Source: Amanita rubescens (Eukaryota; Basidiomycota; Agaricomycetes; Agaricales; Amanitaceae). Taken from it: a DNA stretch of 20,999 nt. The notes beneath the pieces were generated by a model that ran no database searches, had not been told where the DNA came from, and was given only the letters and a program-made list of their open reading frames with translations. This document shows, in pieces, positions 1 to 10,551 of the stretch. The stretch covers positions 1 through 20,999 of the forward strand of contig WION01000761.1 in the NCBI GenBank assembly GCA_015039365.1, written 5' to 3'. The number at the start of each line of letters is the position of its first letter. Within the stretch, counting starts at the first letter, position 1. Made by a program: the position numbers and the translations under genes.

Positions 1-2
1 AA

Positions 3-92
3 CGCGAAGAGGCTGTTGAGCAGGGTGTCATCGACGCCACTGAAGAAGGGGTAATAGACTCATTTATTTATGAATCATTCTGGATACTCTAA
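3..92 (+). CDS. 3' end of an unidentified gene (partial)
   Basis: An open frame enters from the left edge in frame 3 and ends at TAA 90-92, giving about 29 residues beginning REEAVEQGVIDATEEG. The first half is acidic and looks like protein sequence. The last dozen residues (DSFIYESFWIL) may be real or may be read-through past an unseen intron. Frame 1 stops at 52-54. No family can be recognised from so short a piece, so the call rests only on the open frame and its composition. Confidence 0.3.
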   Translation, partial: REEAVEQGVIDATEEGVIDSFIYESFWIL

Positions 93-468
93 ACACTTTC
101 TGTAATCTCTTTTTCCATGTGGGTTTCTCTTTATTGTACCATCTTTCGTTATTTTGTAGCCATAGCTCCTATGTGGTTTCTTTACCTAAACTCCGTAAAT
201 AAATCACAATTACATAATCCTTTGATAGACATTGATTGGCTTTGGCGGCACTTCTTCAGGCTTTCTTGAAAGCGCATCACCACAGGGTACGTACGCTCTT
301 GCCTTGCATCCTAGACAACTTATACTCAAATACCTTTGTCGCGGGCGCGTAAAGTACGAGTGCCCTATGCTACGGAGCCGTGAGGTCTTCTGCTGACGAG
401 TCACACTGCCAGAGAACCAAACAAAGCTACCCACATCGTATTTCTATCGTTCCCATTTTTTAGCCGCC
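93..468. other. Intergenic region and SUMO promoter
   Basis: This 376-bp spacer is AT-rich in its first half, consistent with a 3' end for the upstream gene, and leads to the SUMO start codon at 469. The bases just before the ATG (agccgcc) fit a purine-containing fungal start context. An open frame on the minus strand at 210-434 has no recognisable product and is taken as chance. Confidence 0.4.
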
Positions 469-1103
469 ATGTCCCAGCCCGAGGAACTTCAGGATACTCA
501 GAGTGAGGTGAAACAGGAGGAAAATGCCCCGATTAATATTAAGGTGGGAAATGTTTCTTATCATGTTCATCGCTGGCGAATGACATTGACGTTTTTATTC
601 CTTCTCGTGCTTGTTTTTATTCACTTGCGTGGCGGCAATGTAAAGGTGGTGAGCTCGACAGGGGACGAAGTGTACTTCAAAATCAAACGCAGCACAAAGT
701 TGAGTAAATTGCAGGCGGCATACGCGAACAAGGTTGGAAAGGATGTTGGTAGTATTCGGTATGTACTTTTTTCTTCGTGTTGCGGGACGTTTCCGTGTGT
801 AGACGAGGCAAAATGCTGGACTACATTTACTCCTCTTTTTAACCCTTTTTACCTCCTTGTCTAACTCGTGTCATCTCTCAGATTTCTGTACGACGGTGCC
901 CGGATACAAGATGATGACACGCCAGCAACGCTTGAAATGGACGATGGGGGTAAGTCCACATAAACGCCAAAGTTCTGCGGTACTGAGTCCGTACGTTAGA
1001 CACCATAGATGTCATGGTTGAGCGTGAGTTCGACTTTCATGTCTATGATAAAATACGCTCAACATTCTGAACAGAGGTTGGCGGTTGTGATACACATCCG
1101 TAA
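469..1103 (+). CDS. SMT3: SUMO, ubiquitin-like modifier
   Basis: Small ubiquitin-like modifier that is conjugated to lysines of target proteins by the E1/E2/E3 sumoylation enzymes. Five exons are inferred: 469-543, 646-758, 882-949, 1000-1023 and 1075-1103, with GT-AG introns of 102, 123, 50 and 51 nt. They join to 102 residues without any correction. The beta-grasp core is clear: VVSSTGDEVYFKIKRST, then SIRFLYDGARIQDDDTP, then LEMDDGDTIDVMVEQVGG. The acceptor at 999 was chosen over one at 1008 because only it restores the conserved DTIDVMVEQ stretch. G96-G97 is the maturation and conjugation diglycine, followed by a five-residue tail (CDTHP) that a SUMO protease would remove. The flexible N-terminus holds VKQE at residues 14-17, a consensus sumoylation site at K15. 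The first intron is in frame without a stop, so an unspliced reading would insert 34 residues. Confidence 0.95.
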
Positions 1104-2604
1104 TTTTGATATTCTACTCTTATGTTTCGATCCCCTCTAATCGCATCTCTGGTTTGCATGAGATTATTATCCTAAGTTTACGCGTCCTTCTCTTCCTTCC
1201 TAATGTCCTTCAGTTGTGCTGGCGTGTAAACTTCTTCCAGGGTTTTGGCTCGACTTGGACGAGCCACATGACACGAGGTCATGTGGTGCATGGAGTACTT
1301 TAGGTTTTTGGGTGAAGCTTACACGCTTCTCACACTAAGTATGGCGTTTTCGATGAACTAACCCAGTGACTTGCTCAAGCGCTCATCTCTGGCCAACACG
1401 ATTGCCCAGAGAAGCGCTTACAAACCAGGGATCTAGGCTGGAAAAGGATACGTCGCATAGTCTTATTGCCATTCGGCATGCACCCCAAACTTTGAGGCAC
1501 AAGACCGCCAGCAAACTGACTAACGTCTAACAGGGTTCTTTTTGTGTAAGCAGGTTCCGAGCAATTTCATAACCGTCGCCGATATTCGGACTTGTGGCCC
1601 ATGGCCAAATGGAATTGTTTCCAATAACGTTAACTGTTACGTTTTCCAGGTTTCTGGAATGGCTAGATTTCCGCTGCGTTGGCTTTGCTCCTAGATGACG
1701 CAGTCAATCGTCCTGACATTTCAAATAATTCCAGATACGACCGCCTTAGTGCTGGTGTTGTTCCGCTCCATGGATCGTGGCATCCGAAAACCATGCTATC
1801 GAAAGGAAAATAAGATCGGACGAGCGAGGTTTGCAATCTCGTCAGTGCATTATCAGCATGACTGTATCAGTAACCGTTCATCTGTCTCACCTTTTTGAAT
1901 TGTCCTGGTAACAAACTGCCCTAGTTTGTGCATGGGTAAGAACTTAAAGGTTTATATATGGTTCATTGTATGGCCTCATCAATGTCTGGAAAATACAGCA
2001 GGTACCATTGATCTCCTGTCAGGAGTGAAATAACCGAGGTGCTTCTGTCCCAAATGGCCTTCCGCTATTTTACCTATCCGATAGTGCACCCTCGCAGATT
2101 ATCAGATAAACCGTGTAGGACCATGACAATTTTGGATAGGGGCCTTGATAATCCTGCCATATTTTTGCACATTGGGTCCAGTTATTCCTGCCACGAGAAA
2201 GGGCATGCGAAAGGAAAGTGCATCTCATGGCGTTCATTTTCTTCCCGCGATTATGGTACCTCCATCTGCGGTTCACGTGTACACCTGCCCAGTAGATTAC
2301 GCATGGTTATATGTCAATGGATAGATTTGACGTGATCTGCGACGTGTGGTTGTGATAGCCAGATCATTCCTCAGCGATAGCAGCGGCATTGTATCTGGTC
2401 ATCGAGGTAGTAAAAGTTGGCGACTTAAGCTGAAATGGTGGTCCCCTAAACCTCCCGCCTACAAGATATGACAACCTCAATCCACTTGCTCAAAAATATT
2501 GTTACTTTGAATATGGATCTCCGTACAAAAGTGAAGGTCATCATGGTGTCAACAACAAACAGCAACAATAGGGGCTGCGTGACCAGAATGATTAGCCGAT
2601 TTCA
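1104..2604. other. Gene-poor interval, about 1.5 kb
   Basis: No recognisable gene was found. Short open frames at 1106-1303, 1695-1898 and 2039-2335 show no family motif, no convincing splice structure and ordinary background composition. The first part must carry the SUMO 3' UTR and the last part the AlkB-like gene's promoter. A perfect 9-bp inverted repeat lies at 1264-1286. I saw no long terminal repeats, transposase motifs or tandem repeats. Confidence 0.5.
1264..1286. repeat. Short perfect inverted repeat (hairpin)
   Basis: CCACATGAC and GTCATGTGG form a 9-bp perfect stem around a 5-nt loop (ACGAG). It lies about 160 bp after the SUMO stop codon. It could be part of the 3' UTR or a chance palindrome. 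No U-run follows it. Confidence 0.35.
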
Positions 2605-3629
2605 ATGTCTACCGAGCATACCGCCAACGCTAAAGTCAAAGCCAACAAAAAACCTCCAGAGCTCGGAGTAGGTGATATACTAGGCGCGGGAGATTCGCAT
2701 CTCGTCGCGGATGTTCTATCGCCGGACTTGTCGGATGTAGCCTTTGAGAGATTGAAAGAAGAGGTGAAATGGAGTACAATGTTCCATCGTGGTGGGGAGG
2801 TTCCACGACTTGTGGCCGTTGAAGGCGAGGTCGCAAACGATGGCTGGTAAGCTACTCACCATCCACTCTTCCAGCGATGCTCATTCTCCATTTAGTTACC
2901 CAATCTACAGACATCCTGCGGATGAATCACCTCCTCTATTGCCATTCTCTCCAACAGTCTCACTGATTCGCAAGGCTGTCCAGGATGTTAGTGCTAAACT
3001 TGGAATCTGCGCCTTTCTTTGACTTATTTCTGCATTCACAGATTCTCAAGCATCCCGTCAATCACGTTCTTATCCAGCACTATCGCTCGGGAAAGGACTA
3101 CATTTCTGAGCATTCTGATAAGACGATCGATGTAGTCCGCGGGACGAACATCGTCAATGTCAGCATCGGCGCGCAACGCGTTATGACTCTACGAACAAAA
3201 AGGGATAGACTGCGCCAGGAGCAAGAGAAGCTCGGCGAATCCGCGGCGCCGCGAAACGCCCAACGCGTCCCGCTCCCTCACAACTCCATGTTCGTTATGG
3301 GCCCCAGAACAAATGCGGAGTGGCTCCACGCAATTAACCATGACAACCGACCGTTTCAGACCAAGTCTGAGGCCGAGCAGTTCAACAATGGGGAAAGAAT
3401 CAGCTTGACGTTCCGCTTGATTGGCACATTCTTGACGGAGGATGGCAAGATGATTTACGGTCAGGGCGCCACAGGGAAAACAAGAGAAGAGGCAAAACCG
3501 GTTATCATTGGGACGACGGAGGCAGAGAAGCTGATTCAGGCTTTCGGTGAAGAAAACCAACGAAGCGATTTCGACTGGGATGCGAGTTATGGGATGGGTT
3601 ACGATGTCCTTCATTTCAACCCCCAATAA
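2605..3629 (+). CDS. AlkB-like 2-oxoglutarate/Fe(II)-dependent dioxygenase
   Basis: Member of the AlkB family of Fe(II)/2-oxoglutarate dioxygenases, which oxidatively demethylate alkylated nucleic acids; some members act on RNA or protein. Three exons are inferred: 2605-2846, 2896-2986 and 3042-3629, with introns of 49 and 55 nt. They give 306 residues with no frame problem. Visible landmarks are a substrate-side motif PIYRHPADESPPLLPFSP, then HYRSGKDYISEHSDKT with the metal-binding HxD at H135/D137. GTNIVNVSIGAQRVMTLR forms part of the double-stranded beta helix. The second metal His is in EWLHAINHD (H207), and RISLTFR (R230, R236) contains the arginine that binds 2-oxoglutarate. The length fits fungal ALKBH-type proteins. 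Substrate cannot be told from sequence. The C-terminal 70 residues (after R236) lack a domain I recognise. Confidence 0.88.
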
Positions 3630-4047
3630 TTGACACTGGTCAAAGTGTGTGGTATAGCAGGGACTTGTGTATATATCAAACGATAATCCACTTATTTATT
3701 AGGCTGAACGCCGTCTACTAGCAAAAAAAAACGTTGATATTCAAATGACCACTGCGTAAATGACATGTTACAAGATTGTTGACGCGTTCTACACTGAATG
3801 TGATTAAAGGTACGGAGGTAGCGCGTGGAAGTATGTGCAAGAACAGATGCAAGAAAACTAAGGCCCGTAATAAAAAAAACAAAACAAATGATAATGCCGT
3901 CTATTGTAGTGTGAAGTTCAGTATAAATCATCGTGAAAAACCTTGCAACGCGTAAATCAAACCGAGATTGCTTTGCCGGTTGGTTAAACTTCCTGACGAA
4001 GCCACTTGCCGACGAAATGCAGAAAAAGAAACATAACTTCATTTAGG
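3630..4047. other. Convergent 3' intergenic region
   Basis: This 418-bp stretch lies between the stop codon of the AlkB-like gene (+) and that of the membrane-protein gene (-). It is AT-rich with A-runs at 3722-3730 and 3870-3878 and probably holds both 3' UTRs and polyadenylation sites. The 116-codon minus-strand open frame at 3692-4042 has no recognisable domain and sits where a 3' UTR is expected. Confidence 0.45.
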
Positions 4048-7000
4048 TTAGCGCGATCTGGTCGTTGATCCTTCCGCCGCCGCCGTGCCGCGCATGTCGG
4101 GTTGGCTACTGGACGAAGGGACTCCGCCAGCTGCTGTCGCGGCCGTGCGGTACGTCCGAGGTCGCATTGGGGACAAGGCAGCGGGGACAGGCCGGGTTGA
4201 CGGAGTCGGGCGCCGAGAAGATCTAGAGCGCGAAGATGATGATGAATTATCAGGTGTCACTCGATGGGTTTCGCCCAACCCAGAAGATGCCCGCGATCGT
4301 TGTCCAGCCGCTGGTGTTTGTTCGTCCTCCTGTTCTCCTTCTTCCTCCACTGTTGGACCCTCTCCAACTTGCTGCAACCGCGTTCGATGAGGAAACGGTT
4401 GCCCAAACGTGTAATTCTCGTTGCTACTGCTCATCGCACTCGTACTTCCACTTCCGCTCCTAGAATGGGTGCGACCATCCGAATAATAGGAAATATCTGC
4501 ATGTTGTTGCTGCGCATCGTATAATCCCGAAATTCGTGCGTCATATTCAAGACGATCGTCAACTTCGTTGTCGTGAACATCTGGTTCGTCATTATCATCA
4601 CTCGTGTGATGACGAAGGGGACTTTGAGGCAATCTGATAGTGTCCCCCACAATACTTCCTTCCTGTTCGTGTTCACCTTCGTCTAACCTAGCCATCATAG
4701 AGTTCGTCCTCGAGCGATTGATCACGTTCTGCACGAGTTCAATAGATGAGTGTGATGCTGCCCCAATCCCTTGCATCAGTGAATGTGCGCGTGAGCGTAC
4801 ATATGCAGATGTAGAAGACGTCCTTGTTCTTGGCAAGCTTGCCCGTGGCCTAGAGGGCGATCGTGATCTGCCTACGCCAGCCCCTACCACGCTTACGTTC
4901 GCACTTCCGAAAGAGGAATGGAACGACCGTGCCGACGAGAGTGGATGACCGGATGATACGTCAGAAGACGATGCACTGGACTGGGATTGGGTCCGTGAAC
5001 CAGGAGTACTTCCACGAACGCCGCCAATCACGTTTGCGATAAAGGAGGTTCGAGGACTTCGTGCAGAATGAGCAGGCACAGGCGACAGTAGGCCTATGCT
5101 ATCATCTTCGGAGTGAGAGGACGCTATTGACTGGTTATCGTCCACCACATGGTGCCCCTGGTCGTCATAGGCAGGCATCATGATCGGTATAGACCCTTGG
5201 GCTCGGGGGAATAGAACTGGATGCACGATAGTTGAAGAAGTAGCAGGTGTAATGGGAGGTGCAGTGTCAGGTCGCCTCCGCGTTCTACTCCGTCCTTCGG
5301 CTTGCTGAGGATGTCGTGGTGGCATAGGTATGCTGCTCCTGCCGCTCTCGTCTGAGCTGCTGGTGGGTTGGCTACGCGCTTGTGAACTGGTATCGTGGTC
5401 AGAACGCGCCACCCCGGAATCCGTAGTGTCGCCTGCTGCGTCATCAGTAGAACCGGAAGTTCCAGCTGTGGCGGGCTCAGACTCGGTTCTAGCACGTAGA
5501 GGAGCTCTGGCATTTCCACCGGGAGGCTGCCTGAACTGGAATGGGTACCTCGAAGAGACAGGCTGGCCAAAGCTCGAAAGCGATCCAGACTCTCTTGGCT
5601 TGTCAGATGGCGAACTAGGATTTTCCGTAGCCTCCACATCATCCGTCGATCCACTCGTCGCCGCACTGCTTGGGCTCCGATTATCTTTATCGGAAGCCGA
5701 ATCAGGGAATGGTACCATCCTATCAGCGGACGAAATCTGCGCTCCACTCATTGTGAAAGGATATGGCTCAGCGAGCTGCTGCCTCTCCTTAGATGACCTC
5801 TTCATAACTTTTGGCAAGCCGCTGTCCGAAGTGACAGGGTCTTTGGGATCTTCAAACAAGTCCCCAGAAAGAACACTGCGCCGTGCAGGCTGGGGGGCAG
5901 AAGGGAAACCAATTGCAGCCATGACCTGCGCGACACCATCTTCCTCCACGTTTCCACCCTTTTTCTCGATCCATGTCGCCGGTCTGTCTATCGTCAAACA
6001 AAACTCGTAGGCATCCAGGATCCTCATCCGCGTACATTGGCGCCAAGACCAAGCAAGAGTTGACCCCAAGTCTTCAGAACCAGCATCACCATAGAGATAG
6101 CTGTACCGCTTCTTCACATTTTCGTCCTCTTCCCATCGATGTCGTGGCCCGCACAACCCGGCACAGCCTTGTCCACTAAGGAACCACAGACCTATCCTGC
6201 AGAAGGCGTCAGAATACTTCCATCGCAATTGAAATTTTGAGATTTACCAGCTGCACAGCAGTACCAATATACGCCAAGCCGTCCAAGCGCCGTTAGTAAT
6301 AAGTACGCCCTTTGCATAACCAGACAAAGAACTGTTCCGATCAAAGAACGTCGGGTCCCTCAGCATCGGGATATTCGTGTTGTCCAGCAGAATAGCGGGA
6401 AGCGGGCTACCGTACGAGAACAGTAATGACATTGATAGAGCCGCGCGAGGCAGTAACAGTAGCACCGTAGGCAAGTTTTGAGAGTAAAAGAAGAATGTTT
6501 CTGCTAGGCCATCACGAAGGCTTCCTCGTTTGCTCGTAAATGCACCAATGCGAAGGTGTTGCATGAAACAGAAATTGGTGTAAGAGGACATGCAGACCAA
6601 GTTGAACCCGGATGATGAGAGATACAAGGGCATGATAGCAGGACGTTCTGTCGACGTTGTCAGGGACTTAAGGTAAAATTAAGGTACGACCACTTACTGA
6701 CACGCCACCGACGGACGAAGGAGTAGATGATTTCATACAGAAGAGTAATAATTAATATCCATACGAGCCAACATGCGATGTAGGCAGCTGCGCCGAGAGC
6801 CCAGTTCCGACCTGATCCAGGAACACCAGGGGCCACGGGATTAGGATATTTAGAGACCCTACCAAAAGTTAGCCAACCATGACTACAGAAACTTGAAAGG
6901 CTGAATAACTCACTGCACAAAAATATATACGGCATTCAAGTCAAAAAACGTTTGAAGGGGAACATTTGCAAAGACCAGTAGCGGATAGAGATAAAAATAG

Positions 7001-7737
7001 ATACGCGCAAGTTTTGACGGTGATCGGAAGATCTGGAGATGGAGTCCGCGCGCGTTAAACCTCGGATGAGGAGAGTTGGAGGACGCAGCGGTCTGCGCCG
7101 CTGCTGATATCCCTGCACCTCCTGCTCTGGTCAACACTCCCATTTCGGGGAGGACACCTGCATGTCCGGAAGGTGTGGCAAAGTCATCTGGGTAAATGTG
7201 CCTGTGTGATTGACCTGAGGGAATGCGTTTCCCTCCATCAACGGCGCCTCCGCCACTGAGCGAATCCTGGAGACTGACGATCCGGACAGAACGTGGCGTG
7301 GGTTTTCGACCACCAAAGAAAGGTACGGAAGACGAACCCTCCGCACCGGTGTCGGTTAGGTCTGCGTCGCGCAATTCACGGTTGCGAATGATACCGAACT
7401 CTTGTTCAAAGTCCGGTAACCCCATCGACGATTGGAATGTTGATCCTGGGGGCGGAGGCGGGGGACGCTTGGGTAACCAAGACGGATAACCTTCGGATTC
7501 TCTAGACATGCGCGGATGGGGAGATGGAGAGTTGCCGTCGTGGACTGCTCTTGGTGATTGCGATGGGTTAGAAGGGGAGCTAGCGGAGGGGTTGCCATCC
7601 TTGTTCGTGCTGTTATTATGGCTGTTGTTCGGGCTAGCAACATTGTTGGAGGCGTCGTCAGCATCAACGGTCTCGTCACCTGGAGCAGCAGGCTGCTCTG
7701 GGGAGTGTTGTCGTGATTTCCGGAAATAGGAGAACAT
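4048..7737 (-). CDS. Large multi-pass membrane protein with disordered Ser-rich tails (unknown family)
   Basis: I do not recognise this family. Four exons on the minus strand, 7737-6914, 6858-6698, 6647-6248 and 6196-4048, are joined by introns of 55, 50 and 51 nt with clean GT-AG ends. They give 1177 residues without correction. Residues 1-240 are low-complexity (Asn/Ser/Pro, including RPPPPPP). About five hydrophobic segments follow: near 246-273, 296-320, 334-356, 375-405 and 445-470. A charged stretch RHRWEEDENVKKRYSYLYG comes next. From about residue 560 to the end the protein is Ser/Thr/Pro/Arg-rich and disordered, with SRSRSPSRPR-type repeats and many likely phosphosites. The layout suggests a membrane scaffold or receptor-like protein with a long cytoplasmic tail. 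Translation could instead start 33 codons upstream at 7836; MFSYFRKSRQ was preferred because the extra residues look like leader sequence. Confidence 0.75.
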
Positions 7738-8146
7738 AGAATAGTATAGTTTATAGGATAATGAAGCTGTTTTTTTTCTTTTAGTGGGAACAGCGAGAGG
7801 CCAGCTGCATAAAGGAGCAGACACAGTCCAGGACACGCGTAGGGAGCGCTAGAGCAGGGGATGGCTTTAGGGGTAGCGCAAGCAGGCGTATAAGCAGCAG
7901 CCTCGTGTTCGGAGTGATAAACGGCACGACCTGCCTCGTGTTCTGCGCGTCGAGCAAACGAAAAAAAAAACACAACGCAAGAATCCCACAGGGCCGTGCC
8001 TGATTTCGAACCTTTCCCCTTTCAGTCACCACTTCATTCCACCAATCACACTCCGTCTCCAAATCTAATCTTAAGTTGCTCATTCACCTCATCATCATCC
8101 TCACTGCAGATCTCCATCAGCCGAGTTTTGGAATCAGTCACAACAC
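7738..8146. promoter_or_regulatory. Promoter region of the membrane-protein gene
   Basis: This 409-bp spacer separates two minus-strand genes. On the minus strand it runs from the 3' end of the F-box-like gene to the start of the membrane-protein gene. It contains an A10 run at 7962-7971 and a T8 run at 7772-7779. The pyrimidine-rich stretch near the start codon resembles fungal leader sequence. No specific transcription-factor site is claimed. Confidence 0.4.
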
Positions 8147-9264
8147 CTACGTGTCCATTGCCACCACTGTTCGGAATACCTCATGCACCTCCTCATCCGC
8201 GCACACGTAGTGAAAGCGTAACCGAGGCGATTCAGGATACAAAAACCCCATTTTATTCTTTCGCGGAAAGTATCCAATCCTCCACGAATTGGATGTGATG
8301 CGATCCCGTACAACTCCTTCTCCTCGTGGATTCAGGCAAAGCAGAGGCCTAAGGGGTATCTTCCAACATCGTCCATCCCCCACCCAGCGTCTTCCGATGC
8401 TAAAATCCGATCGCTTGTCCCTCAATTCATATATATTGATGCGTTCCTCCATGATCCATCCACGGTCTCGGTATTTATCACGCGCTTGTTCTCGTGTCGT
8501 CCCCGGAGTTCCGCAAACCAAAGAGCGGCGCTCATGGAACGTGGCGAACGGATAGAGGGAATACGCCGCGTTATGGGTTATAACATTCATCACGCACGCT
8601 CCCATTGATTAGCCTTTTTTTAATATCACAAGTGAAGTTAAACATACATGAATGGAAATTTAGGATAACCGCTATCGGGCAAGCCTTGACAGATATGAGC
8701 TGAATCTTCCGCTCTGATCCAGATTTGAAAAAGTCAAAGATGTTGTCCACACCACCGTGGCCAGTATATGCAGCTGCATCTTGTAGGAATAACGAAAATA
8801 TCTCGTTCCCAGTCCATGATTTAAAGGCCTCGACAAACGACTTTGGCTGATCTGGCTTCATAGGTTTATACTCGTACCCTCTGCTCATCAACCAATACGC
8901 GACATCACGGCAATACTGACGCTCGACATAGATATCGAGATCGGATCCGGGATACGTGGTACGGTCAAAAAATTGCACCACCGTAGATCCCGAGATGACT
9001 GCACCCGTAATGAGCTGTAGCAATCGGAACGACTTGATATCCTCTTCGGAGAAGTACGGCAAAAGTATCCGATTAATGTCGAAATTGAGCTGGCTATAAT
9101 TGGTCACAGCAATGCGAGCCGTTTTATTTATCTGACCAAAGTGGATCACATCCACCGGAGACAAATCATCGAAGATACTTCCCCAGATGTCGAGATTTGG
9201 TAGATACCTTTTGATAAAATATGTCAAGAAAATATTGGATGATGTTGGTGAATACTTACAACAT
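8147..9264 (-). CDS. F-box-like / nucleotidyltransferase-like protein of the mushroom 'GSDLDIY' family
   Basis: Belongs to an expanded Agaricomycete family with an N-terminal F-box-like segment and a 'GSxLDxY' core; function is not established. Three exons, 9264-9260, 9207-8648 and 8598-8147, with introns of 52 and 49 nt give 338 residues. The F-box-like part is MLYLPNLDIWGSIFDDLSPV (1-20). Then come ISGSTVVQFFDR (73-84) and GSDLDIYVE (89-97), resembling the G-S and D-x-D signature of a nucleotidyltransferase fold. CVMNVIT and a KYRDRGW motif follow; both recur in the family. The start is inferred. The strong donor GTAAGT at 9259 and acceptor at 9208 make a first coding exon of only ATGTT. 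Reading the intron through would instead give a longer open frame from 9461, but that removes a well-formed intron. As assembled the frame is intact. Confidence 0.65.
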
Positions 9265-10305
9265 AAGTATCGAGGGAACGAGGCTGTGGAAAAGTCCGTG
9301 ACCATGGTCACAGATATAATAGAACGATCTGATTGGTTGCAAGTGTAACTACATGAGAGTTGGATGGTGTTCAATACAATTCTGGATTCTAGAATCAAGT
9401 GTACTTCAGATACCCTATCCGAAAAAGTGAATTGCTTAATCTGACCGCGAATTTGCGCCATAGATAAGATGGTATCGTTTACATAAATATATTGTATGCA
9501 CTTGCACTGGGCCTAGCCTAGCACGCGAGATGACTTGGTACGTAAGTCGAGGGTTCTGTGCGTTTCACGTGGCGACAGAATGCCGTAGATCTTCGAAATT
9601 TAGTATACTTTCAATAGACCAATAAACGGTATACATCTGAAAGATTGTCCGAGCCACATATCATTCTTGTCACTTGCCATGCACATAAGTCCCCAGATCT
9701 TGAGGAACGCAGAGTTTGTCGCCTAGGAATAATTTAACTAGCACAGGTTTCACGTCTGCGTTAATGCGGCCTGTCACCGCCCCCGGTGACCCACGGGAAT
9801 GGAAACGATCACGTTGGTACATTATATCAATAGATGCCTTTACGGGACTGCGACGGCAGCAGAAGTTGTGTCAACATCCTGGAAACGGTTAAGAACATGA
9901 TGAATTTGTATCGTGCGTTTACTGAGCAATGGGGTGGGGGTTAATCACTGGTGAAATTCAGAACGGATGTACTTACTTGTCGCTTATTGTCTAATGATCC
10001 ATATGCAGTGTACGTTGCTACCACGATGCATGTCACTCTAGAATAGCGGCCGCCCGTTCCCAAGGACATTACATAAACCAAGTGAAAGGATTCGCCGCTT
10101 GCAGGATCTTGCCGAGTGCCGAGATCGGTATCAAAATGCGCACAGGAAAGACATGCAGGAGATGTACAGGGCAGTGGGATATTCGTACCCCGCGAGCGTT
10201 TCATTCGACCAATGTCCATGCACTCCCAACTAATCTTAGCTCCGCGCTGGCATAGCTAATACAAATATTTCCTTATATGCGTTGGCAGTTAGGGTACACG
10301 CCGCC
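9265..10305. other. Intergenic region between divergent genes
   Basis: About 1 kb lies between the minus-strand F-box-like gene and the plus-strand secreted-protein gene. It should contain both promoters. A 92-codon minus-strand open frame at 9941-10219 ends in a good donor (GTAAGT), but it has no recognised motif and no second exon that I could join, so it is not called. No repeats or RNA genes are seen. Confidence 0.4.
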
Positions 10306-10312
10306 TTAAATA
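10306..10312 (+). promoter_or_regulatory. TATA-like element of secreted-protein gene A
   Basis: TTAAATA lies about 65 bp before the duplicated GGTGCTGGACA leader. The matching place before gene B holds TATTTAAATA (11896-11905). Conservation of position in both copies is the main support. Confidence 0.45.
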
Positions 10313-10376
10313 CCCCCGCTGTGGACGATTTGTCCCCTCACTCCCCCCTTCGTTATCACAAGCTTGGTGCTGGACA

Positions 10377-10422
10377 GTGAGTTCCCCCCATTATATATAC
10401 TGCTGTTTCTCATATCTCGCAG
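10377..10422 (+). other. 5'UTR intron 1 of gene A
   Basis: The donor GTGAGT follows GGTGCTGGACA and the acceptor CTCGCAG precedes CCTAGCTTT. Length is 46 nt. The equivalent intron in gene B (11969-12015) keeps both splice sites while the interior differs, which is what a real intron shows. Confidence 0.6.
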
Positions 10423-10462
10423 CCTAGCTTTACTTCCAACTCTTTTCTACAGTTGCAGGACA

Positions 10463-10516
10463 GTGAGTCGAGCTTTCCCACCGCAACCGATTGAGCATCA
10501 CCAACGACTCTCGTAG
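10463..10516 (+). other. 5'UTR intron 2 of gene A
   Basis: The donor GTGAGT follows CAGGACA and the acceptor CTCGTAG comes shortly before the coding start, 54 nt in all. Gene B has the matching pair GTAAGT and CATTAG at 12063-12111. Confidence 0.55.
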
Positions 10517-10551
10517 ATTTACTTCTCACATATATCATCAACTCATAAGCC

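Noticed and set aside
1106..2335. Several 65-98 codon open frames after the SUMO gene
   Set aside because: No family motifs or joining introns; compatible with chance in a 1.5-kb non-coding interval.
5330..6010. 226-codon plus-strand frame inside the membrane-protein gene
   Set aside because: It is antisense to a well-spliced coding region of Ser-rich composition, which often leaves the opposite strand open.
9941..10219. Minus-strand open frame of 92 codons ending at a good donor GTAAGT
   Set aside because: It contains two Cys pairs but no motif I can name, and I found no partner exon that continues it. It sits in a divergent promoter region, so it is left uncalled.
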